Source: Pseudomonadota bacterium
GTDB lineage: Bacteria > Myxococcota_A > Polyangia > Fen-1088
Assembly: GCA_017881285.1 (NCBI GenBank)
Contig: JADGRD010000137.1
Location: forward strand, 1 to 8,055
Reading direction: 5' to 3'
Length of the DNA stretch: 8,055 nt
Below, in pieces: positions 1-7,800 of this stretch. The first letter of the stretch is position 1. Every line of letters starts with the position of its first letter. A program made the position numbers and the translations under genes. Below the pieces are notes generated by a model. The model had not been told where the DNA came from. It did not search any database and worked only from the letters and a program-made list of their open reading frames with translations.

Positions 1-318
1 TCGCTTGACGAGTTCCCGCAGTTTCTCCAGGTTCTGACCGGTGAGATCTCGCTCGTCGGCCCGCGCCCGCACGCAGTCGCACACAACGAGAAATATCGGG
101 CGATCATTCACGGCTACATGCTTCGCCACACAGTCAAACCAGGTATCACGGGCTGGGCGCAAGTCAACGGCTGGCGCGGGGAAACCGCCGAGCTGGTGAA
201 GATGGAAGAGCGGGTTCGGCATGACATGGAGTACATCCGAGATTGGAATCTGTTTCTCGACCTCAAGATCATCTTCCTGACGGTGTTTGGCTCCAAGAAG
301 AGCCAGAACGCTTGCTGA
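1..318 (+). CDS. WcaJ-like undecaprenyl-phosphate glucose phosphotransferase (C-terminal fragment)
   Basis: This is the last 105 codons of a bacterial sugar transferase (polyprenyl-phosphate hexose-1-phosphate transferase). The family moves glucose-1-phosphate or galactose-1-phosphate from a UDP-sugar to undecaprenyl phosphate at the inner membrane, the first step of exopolysaccharide or colanic-acid-like repeat assembly. The fragment opens with SLDEFPQ, whose Asp-Glu pair (codons 3-4) matches the catalytic dyad known from PglC. It continues with GEISLVGPRPHAVAHNEKY, RHTVKPGITGWAQVNGWRGE and a C-terminal DLKIIFLTVF helix, and stops at TGA 316-318. The NGWRGET form and HAVAHNE stretch are closer to WcaJ-type glucose transferases than to PglC- or WbaP-type enzymes, so UDP-glucose is the likely donor. 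The start, and any N-terminal membrane and CoA-binding-like domains, lie upstream of the window. No convincing terminator follows. The family call is firm; the exact sugar and pathway are inferred. Confidence 0.95.
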   Translation, partial: SLDEFPQFLQVLTGEISLVGPRPHAVAHNEKYRAIIHGYMLRHTVKPGITGWAQVNGWRGETAELVKMEERVRHDMEYIRDWNLFLDLKIIFLTVFGSKKSQNAC

Positions 319-380
319 CCCATGGAATGCAAATCAGAACATTCGAACGCTGCGCGAGGACAGGACGCGCTGCCAACGAT

Positions 381-393
381 GAGGAGAGAAAGG
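381..393 (+). promoter_or_regulatory. Ribosome binding site of the 36-codon mini-ORF
   Basis: The purine-rich run GAGGAGAGAAAGG ends five bases before the ATG at 399. It is a stronger Shine-Dalgarno-like sequence than anything visible before the downstream cyclase start at 516. This is the main reason for thinking the mini-ORF is, or once was, translated. Confidence 0.5.
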
Positions 394-398
394 TGCGT

Positions 399-509
399 AT
401 GCTTTGGACGACGGCAGCGGTCTTGTTGGTCATGTGGGGACCGGTGCTCCTCTCACCCGGACGGCGCAGGCGGCCCCGCGGGGATAGCTCGACTTCGCGG
501 GGGCAGTGA
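399..509 (+). CDS. Hydrophobic 36-aa mini-ORF, possible lmo0937/DUF5670-like remnant or leader peptide
   Basis: This is a small ORF starting MLWTTAAVLLVMW and ending in an Arg-rich, polar tail (PGRRRRPRGDSSTSRGQ). The first 13 residues resemble the conserved start of the tiny lmo0937/DUF5670 membrane proteins, recalled as MLWTIAVILLVLW. Those proteins normally continue with a Gly-rich turn and a second hydrophobic helix; neither the rest of this frame nor the other two frames supplies one. It may therefore be a decayed remnant, a shortened one-helix peptide, or a leader peptide. Its TGA (507-509) is in frame with the cyclase ATG at 516 and only six bases upstream, so the two could be translationally coupled. 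No function is known. A chance ORF in GC-rich DNA remains possible, but the ribosome binding site and the N-terminal similarity argue against it. Confidence 0.4.
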   Translation: MLWTTAAVLLVMWGPVLLSPGRRRRPRGDSSTSRGQ

Positions 510-515
510 GTTGTC

Positions 516-1631
516 ATGATTCTATCCAACTCGGAAGGATTGGCAGGCTGCGACCTGCTGCGAGGCTTGGTCTTCTGGGAGAAGCCCAATTCCGAGATTG
601 AAACTCGCTTGGCCGCTATTTCCGAAGCCCCCCTGGATTTCCAGGAGCTGGCTCTCGATCTCACGGGCTTGACCGTGCCCGATGAAATCGCCCGGGTGAC
701 CTTCAGTGCCCTGGCCGCCCATAGCAAGGAGCTGGGTGAGGTCCTCAAGCGACCGATCGGCATCCGGACCGCCGCGCTGGACCTGCTCGATCGCCTGGAA
801 AATCGTCTGCGGGAGGAAGGGGTCGTGCAGGAGCCGCCGCATGAGAACCTTGTGCGCATGGCTTTTGTCGACTATCTCACCGGGCTACCGAATTTCCGCA
901 GCCTTTCAGAGCGCTTCGAAAACGAGATCAAGCGCGCCACCCGCTATGGGCGACTGCTCTCCCTGATCATGTTCGATCTGGACGGTTTCAAGGAGATCAA
1001 CGACCGCTTCGGCCATCTGGCGGGCAACGCCGCCTTGAAGCACGTGGCTGACTTGCTGCGCGGCTTCGTCAGAGAAACCGACGTGGCCGGGCGTTTCGGC
1101 GGCGACGAATTCATGGTCCTGTTGCCTGAAACCCCCAAGCACATCGCCGAAGGATTGGCCGCGGACATTCAGGCGATGATTGGCGCTACGCCCCTGCCAT
1201 GGGCAGGACACGAGCTGCTCCCCTTGACGGTCAGCCTGGGCATGGCTTCGTTTCCGCGCGATGCACGCTGCGCGGATACCCTGATGGCCGAGGCGGACGG
1301 CGCCATGTATAGCGCCAAGCGGGCCGGGCGGAACCAAGTATGTTTTGCGAGGCCAAGGACCTCCGCGCGGCTTTCGCACGGTCCGTTCGCGACCCAAACG
1401 TATGAATCCGTTCATGTCATCGGAGATTTCAACGGGTGGGATCGATCGGCCGAACCCATGATTTGGGATCCTCCCAAGAGCTGTTTCTCGGTCGAGTTGT
1501 TTCTGGCGCCTGGCAAGTACGAGTACAAATTGCTGCTCAACCAGGAAAGTCTCACCATCGACCCGAACTGCCCGGAGACCGTCTATGACGGATTCGACGG
1601 GCGCAATTCCGTTCTCAGGGTCTTCCCGTAG
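516..1631 (+). CDS. GGDEF diguanylate cyclase fused to a C-terminal CBM48/AMPK-beta-type glycogen-binding domain
   Basis: A 371-residue protein with no signal peptide or membrane helix, so probably cytoplasmic. Residues 1-115 are a helical region I do not recognise. Residues about 116-278 are a GGDEF domain, the family that makes c-di-GMP from two GTP: DYLTGLPN (119-126), FDLDGFKEIND (153-163, metal Asp154 and guanine-contacting Asn162), GGDEF (195-199), and AKRAGRN (267-273, triphosphate binding). The inhibitory I-site RETD (186-189) lies five residues before GGDEF. The second guanine contact, Asp344 in PleD, is Asn171 here. Residues about 290-371 form a CBM48/AMPK1_CBM module: VIGDFNGWD (301-309), PGKYEYK (332-338), DP (349-350), and DGRNSVLRV (361-369). 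Trp308, Lys338 and Asn364 match AMPK-beta glycogen contacts; the second Trp is missing. ATG 516 is the first start after an in-frame TGA at 507; its ribosome binding site is weak. Glucan-controlled cyclase activity is inferred from the fusion. Confidence 0.93.
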   Translation: MILSNSEGLAGCDLLRGLVFWEKPNSEIETRLAAISEAPLDFQELALDLTGLTVPDEIARVTFSALAAHSKELGEVLKRPIGIRTAALDLLDRLENRLREEGVVQEPPHENLVRMAFVDYLTGLPNFRSLSERFENEIKRATRYGRLLSLIMFDLDGFKEINDRFGHLAGNAALKHVADLLRGFVRETDVAGRFGGDEFMVLLPETPKHIAEGLAADIQAMIGATPLPWAGHELLPLTVSLGMASFPRDARCADTLMAEADGAMYSAKRAGRNQVCFARPRTSARLSHGPFATQTYESVHVIGDFNGWDRSAEPMIWDPPKSCFSVELFLAPGKYEYKLLLNQESLTIDPNCPETVYDGFDGRNSVLRVFP

Positions 1632-1800
1632 GGACGACGGGGTCGGCGCCTTCATGCTCTGGCCACCGACCCGGCGAGCGCCGGAGCGAGACGGGCTGGG
1701 CGCTCTTGCCAGCGTCGATCCTGGGCAGAACGGCTGTGGTCTTTTCGGCGCGAGGGAGTAGACTGGCTCGTGTTCGCGACGGTGACTTGGGCAAACAAAA

Positions 1801-1823
1801 TCGCGGCGAGGAGCGCCCCGCGA
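1801..1823 (-). terminator. Intrinsic-terminator-like hairpin reading on the minus strand
   Basis: The arms TCGCGG (1801-1806) and CCGCGA (1818-1823) are perfectly complementary, and the interior can add GGCG/CGCC pairs in an alternative fold. On the minus strand the stem is followed at once by TTTTGTTT (complement of 1793-1800), the usual form of a rho-independent terminator. On the plus strand no T-run follows, so it would not be expected to end transcription from the cyclase. No minus-strand gene is visible that it would serve. It lies 20 bases before the proposed glucan synthase start and could instead be a 5' leader hairpin of that transcript. Confidence 0.4.
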
Positions 1824-1842
1824 TGCCGATCAGGCGTGGTTG

Positions 1843-4800
1843 ATGCGTAGGACGGACCGGGGAACCATGCTTTCGTGGTCGGGGCGGCTGCGCGGGGTCG
1901 TCCTGGGCGGGGGCGACGTGGCCGACGAGCCGCCCCTGCGCGCCGAGTTGCTCAGTGCCGACCAGATGAAGCAGCACGGGCGAGTCCTGGCTGCATCGCA
2001 CGAACTGGCGCTGCGCTGGGCCCCCGATCGATTGCTGGCTCGGCTCAGCGAGAACGAAAGAATCCTGAGCGAAACCTGCAGGCTGCTGACCCAAGCGCTG
2101 ACGGCCGACCGCCACATCGTCCCGGCGGGAGAATGGCTGCTCGACAATTTCTATCTGGTCGAGGAGCAGATTCGCACGGCAAGGCGGCACCTGCCGAGGG
2201 GCTACAGTCGGGAGTTGCCCCGTCTGAGCAGCGGCCCATCGGCGGGCCTTCCCCGCGTGTACGACGTCGCGCTGGAGGCGATCTCGCACGGGGATGGACG
2301 GGTCGATCCCGAAAGTCTGGGTGGCTTCGTTGCGGCGTACCAGACGGTGATGGCTTTGAAGCTGGGCGAATTGTGGGCGATTCCCATCATGTTGCGTCTG
2401 GCGCTCATCGAGAACCTCCGGCGGGTGGCCGCGCGGGTCGCCGGCGCGCGGATCGAGCGCGAGCGTGCCGCCACCTGGGCAGAGCAGATGGCGGCCGTGG
2501 CCAAGGAGGATCCGAAGAGCCTCATCCTCGTGACCGCGGACATGGCGCGGGCCAACCCGCCGATGGTGAGCTCGTTCGTGGCGGAGCTGGCGCACCGGCT
2601 GCAGGGACTGAGCCTGACCTTGCCGCTCACCTGGATCGAGCAGCGCCTTTCCGAGTCCAATCTGACGATCGAGCAGATGGTCCACGCGGAGAATCAGCAA
2701 CAGGCGGCCGATCAAGTTTCCATCAGCAACAGCATCGGCAGCCTGCGCACCCTGGGGGCGACAGACTGGCGCAAGTTCGTGGAGAGCGTGAGCGCGGTCG
2801 AGCAGACCCTGCGCGAGGATCCCGCCGACGTCTACCGCGGGATGGAATTCGCCACACGGGACCACTACCGCCGCACCGTGGAGAAGATCGCCAGGCGCAG
2901 TCCGCTCGCGGAAAGCGCGGTGGCGCGTCAGGCGATCCTTCTCGCTCAGGCGGGCACGACCAGTGACACCGGCGACGAACGAGCTCGGCACGTCGGCTTC
3001 TACTTGATCGACCGCGGATTGCCGCAACTGGAACGGGCGGCGGGTATGCGTGGTTCGATCGCGGGGGTCTTGCGCGGGCCGGGCGGCCGCTTCTCTTTGT
3101 TCGTCTATTTGGGTGGCATCGTCCTGCTGGCGGCGATCGGTACCGGCGGCCTCGTGGCCCGAGTCGATGCCGACGGTGGCCCCCGCTGGCTTCTCGCTCT
3201 GGTCGGGATTCTATCGTTGCTGTGTGCGAGTCAGCTCGCCGTGGCGCTGGTGGACTGGTTGGCGACTTTGCTGGCGACGCCGCACATGTTGCCCCGCCTG
3301 GACTACGCGGACGGAATCCCGCGGCAATCGCGTACACTCGTCGTGATCCCGACCATGCTTTCGAGCGCCGCGGCCATTGCGGACCTCGTCGAAGGGTTGG
3401 AAGTTCGTTTCCTGGCCAACCGGGACGAGAACCTGCGCTTCGCGCTTCTGACCGACCTTCTGGATGCCCGCGAGGAAACGCTGCCCGAGGACGAGGCGCT
3501 GGTGTTGCTCGCCAAGAGCAAAATCGAGGAGCTGAACGCGAAGTACGGCGGCCCCAGCAACGGCCCGTTTCTCCTCTTGCATCGCCCACGCCGCTTCAAC
3601 CCACGCGAGCGGAAATGGATGGGCTACGAGCGCAAGCGCGGCAAACTTGCGGCGTTGAACGCGTTCTTGCGCCGGGCTGGTCCGGAAGCCGGCCCACAGA
3701 CCGATTTCTCGCTCGTCGTCGGCAATACGGCGGGGCTCTCAGAGGTCAAGTACGTGATCACCTTGGACACCGACACGCAGTTGCCGCGCGATGCCGCCAG
3801 GCAACTGGTCGGAGCCCTGGCTCACCCTCTCAATCGGGCGACCTTCGACGAACGCACGCAACGAGTCCGTGCCGGATACGGAATCCTCCAGCCACGCATG
3901 GCCGAGAGCCTGTCGGGTGTCAGGTCACGCTATGCCCAGCTCTGGGGGAGCGAACCGGGACTCGACCCGTACACCCGCGCGGTTTCCGATGTCTATCAGG
4001 ATCTCTTCCAGGAGGGCTCGTTCATCGGCAAGGGAATCTACGATGTCGATGCCTTCGAGCACGCACTGGCCGGCCGCTTTCCCGAGAACCGCATTCTGAG
4101 CCACGATCTGGCCGAAGGATGTTATGCGCGCTCGGGACTGCTCACCGATGTGCAGCTCTATGAAGTGTATCCCCCGCGCTACAGCGCGGATGTGGCGCGC
4201 CGGCACCGGTGGATTCGCGGCGATTGGCAGATTGCCTTCTGGACCCTGCCGTGGGTTCGCGCCCCGCGCGTGGGCTGGCAGAAGAACCCGCTCCCCCTCC
4301 TCGCGCGCTGGAAGATCTTCGACAATCTCCGGCGCAGTCTGGTGCCGGTGGCCGCGACGTTCTTGTTGCTGCTCGGTTGGACGTGGCTTCTCCGGCCCTG
4401 GTTCTGGACGCTTGCGGTACTCGGCGTCTTTCTGGTTTCGCCCATCGTCGCTTCCCTCGTCGATCTTCTCCGGAAGCCGAAAGACGTGCTGCTCGCGCAG
4501 CACCTGACCGGGTCCGGCCGTTCGGCCGCCTTGCGCTTCGCTCAAGTGGGTTTTGCCTTCGCGTGTCTGCCGTACGAGGCATACTTCAGCCTCGATGCGA
4601 TCCTACGCACGACCTTCCGCGTGCTGATTAGCCATAGGCGGCTCTTGGAATGGGGTCTCGCGGGCGACGCGAAGTCCAGCCGTGGTGCCGATCTCGCCGC
4701 GTCCTTTCGCACGATGTGGAGCGCGCCCGTGCTCTCCGCCTCGGCGGCGCTCTTTCTCGCTCGCGTTCGGCCCGAAGCGTTGGCTCTCGCCGTGCCCATC

Positions 4801-7800
4801 CTGGCCCTCTGGTTCGCCGGCCCGGCCATCGCGTGGTGGTCGAGCCGGCCCCTCCCGCGCCGCGCTTCCAAGTTGACGGAGGCCGACGCCCGCTTCCTCC
4901 GGGGAGTCGCCCGCAAGACCTGGGCCTTCTTCGAGGCCTTCGTCGGTGCGAAAGATCACTGGCTGCCGCCGGACAATGTGCAGGAGCATCCCGCACTGAC
5001 CATCGCCCATCGTACGTCCCCGACCAACATGGGGCTGTCGTTGCTCGCGAACCTGGCGGCCCACGACTTCGGCTTCATCTCGACCGGGCGACTCATTGAA
5101 CGCACCGCCAATGCCATTCACACGATGAAATCCCTGGAGCGCCATCGTGGCCATTTCTACAACTGGTACGACACGCAGTCGCTGAAGCCGCTGCGGCCCC
5201 ATTACGTCTCCAGCGTGGACAGTGGCAACCTCGCCGGGCACCTCCTGACCCTCCGGCAGGGACTGCTCGCCCTCATCGACGAAAAGATCGCGGGTCCACG
5301 CCTTTTCGCTGGAATGGCCGACACGTTCGCGATGGTGGCCGCTGTCGCAGAAGATTCAGCCCGCAGTGACCTCTCCGAGGTGGAGAGCGCATTGACCTTG
5401 GCCGTGGACGTCCCACCGCCTACGCTCGTGGCCGCGCGCCACGCCATCGCATCGATCGCGCAAGCGGCCGAATCGCTCGCCGCTCGGTTGGCCGCGGGCC
5501 CGGAGGGCCAAGCCAAGGTGTGGGCGCAGGCCTTGGTCCGGCAGTGCCAGGATGCGATGGCCGATCTGGCATTCATTGCCCCCTGGACATCGTTGCCAGG
5601 AGATCCCTCTCGCCCGGATGGAATTTCCGGCCTCGATCGGCTCCCGACACTGCGCGAATTGGCCGGGGCCGCGCCGGGGCTCTTGCCCGCCATCGCGGAG
5701 CGGCTTTCACCGGGCGTCGCGGACGCGCATGACGGGGCCGAACTACGGCGGCTGATCGGCGAGGGTAGTCAGCGCGCCAGCAAAAGGATCGCCGTCGTGA
5801 CCCGGCTCGCCGTTGCCGCTGGCGATCTTACGCATGTGGCGTACGACTTTCTTTTCGATCAGACCCGCCACCTGCTGGCCATTGGGTACAACGTGGACGA
5901 GCGCCGGTGCGACGCTAGCTTCTACGACCTGCTGGCTTCCGAGGCCAGGCTGGCCACCTTCGTGGCCATCGCGCAGGGACAACTTCCGCAGGAGAGCTGG
6001 TTTGCCCTGGGACGCCGGCTCACCAGCGAAGGTGGCAAACCCATCCTGCTTTCATGGAGCGGATCGATGTTCGAGTACCTGATGCCGGCCCTCGTGATGC
6101 CGACCTACGAGGGCACGCTGCTCGATCAGACCTGCCAAACCGCGGTGCAGCGGCAGATTGAGTATGGTGCCCAGCGCGGGGTGCCGTGGGGCATGTCGGA
6201 ATCCGGCTACAACCTCGTGGACGCTCATCTCAATTACCAGTACCAGGCGTTCGGCGTGCCCGGCCTGGGACTGAAGCGTGGGCTGGCCGAGGATCTGGTC
6301 GTGGCCCCCTATGCCTCGTTGCTGGCTCTGATGGTGGCGCCTGACGAGGCGTGTGAGAATCTGCATCGACTCGCGTTCGAGGGGTGCGAGGGCAGTTACG
6401 GATTCTACGAGGCCATCGACTACACGCGGTCCCGCCTGCCGCGCGGGCAAACCAGGGCACTGGTCAGGTCTTTCATGGCCCATCACCAAGGCATGAGCTT
6501 GCTGTCGCTGGCCTATCTCCTGCTGGACCGACCGATGCAAAGGCTCTTCAATGCGGATCCGGCGTTCCAAGCCACGACGTTGCTCCTGCAGGAACGCATC
6601 CCCAAGGCGGTCGCGCCGTATCTGCACACCGCGGAGCTTGCCCAGTCGCGCACTGCCGCTGGCGCCGCCGAGACGCCGGTGCGGGTGTTCGACACGCCCC
6701 ACACCTCTACCCCCGAGGTGCAGCTCTTGTCGAACGGCCGTTACCACGTCATGGTCACCAATGCCGGCGGCGGCTACAGCCGCTGGAAGGACCTCGCTGT
6801 CACCCGCTGGCGCGAAGACAGCACGCGCGACCATTGGGGCACGTTCTGCTACGTGCGCGACGCCGCCAATGGGACGTTCTGGTCGACCGCCTATCAACCG
6901 GCGCTCACGCGAACGGATAGCTACGAGGCCATCTTCTCGGAATCTCGGGCGGAGTTCCGCTGTCGAAAGCACGACCTCGATGCCCACACGGAGATAGCGG
7001 TTTCGCCCGAAGATGATATCGAGCTGCGCCGGATCACCATCACCAACCGCGCCCGCAAGCGTAGAACCATCGACCTGACGAGCTACGCCGAGGTCGTCCT
7101 GGCCGTGCCCGCCGCGGACGCGCAGCATCCAGGCTTCAGCAATCTGTTCGTGCAGAGCGAGATCCTGCGGCAGAGGAACGCCATCCTTTGTACGCGCCGG
7201 CCGCGCTCGGCGGGCGAGGCGGCGCCGTGGATGTTTCATCTGATGGTCTTGCACGGGGCCGAGGCGGGAGAGATCTCGTACGAGACCGACCGCTCGCGGT
7301 TCATTGGCCGCGGCCGTACCGTCGCGGATCCCCAGGCGATGAGCAACGGCGCGAAGCTCTCGGACAGCCAGGGCTCCGTGCTCGATCCCGTCGTCGCCAT
7401 CCGGCAGCGGATCACGCTCGAGCCGAACGCGTCCGCGACGGTGAACATCGTCACCGGTGTGGGCGAAACGCGCGAGATCTGCCTGGGATTGGTCGACAAG
7501 TACCAGGACCGGCGCCTCGCAGACCGCGTCTTCGATCTGGCCTGGACCCACAGCCAGGTGGCGCTGCAACAGATCAACGCCAGCGAAGCCGATGCGCAAC
7601 TGTATGGTGGGTTGGCCGCAGCCATCCTCTACGCCAACGCATCGCTGCGCGCCGACCCGAACGTGGTCAAGAACAACCGCCGCGGGCAGTCCGGCCTCTG
7701 GGGCTATTCCATTTCCGGCGATTTGCCCATCGTGCTGCTCAAGATTCGGGATACGGCGAATGCCGAATTGGTTCGCCGGTTGGTCCAGGCCCATGCGTAC

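Noticed and set aside
352..370. Possible terminator after the sugar transferase (GCGCG/CGCGC arms)
   Set aside because: The stem is only five base pairs with a nine-base loop and has no T-run after it.
474..483. Perfect palindrome CCCCGCGGGG upstream of the cyclase
   Set aside because: It is short, has no loop, and lies in GC-rich DNA where such palindromes are expected by chance; there is no second copy or known operator match.
1763..1780. Sigma-54-like promoter (TGGCTCGTGTTCGC) before the glucan synthase
   Set aside because: The GG and GC elements are nine rather than ten bases apart and the flanking bases fit the consensus poorly.
1875..2966. 363-codon open frame on the plus strand in another frame
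   Set aside because: Its composition is almost entirely Arg, Gly and Ala, typical of an out-of-frame reading of GC-rich coding DNA. It lies wholly inside the glucan synthase gene.
1615..3027. 470-codon open frame on the minus strand
   Set aside because: It has the same codon-register effect in GC-rich DNA opposite the N-terminal part of the glucan synthase, whose plus-strand translation fits the family. The His-, Gln- and Arg-rich minus translation looks like a shadow.
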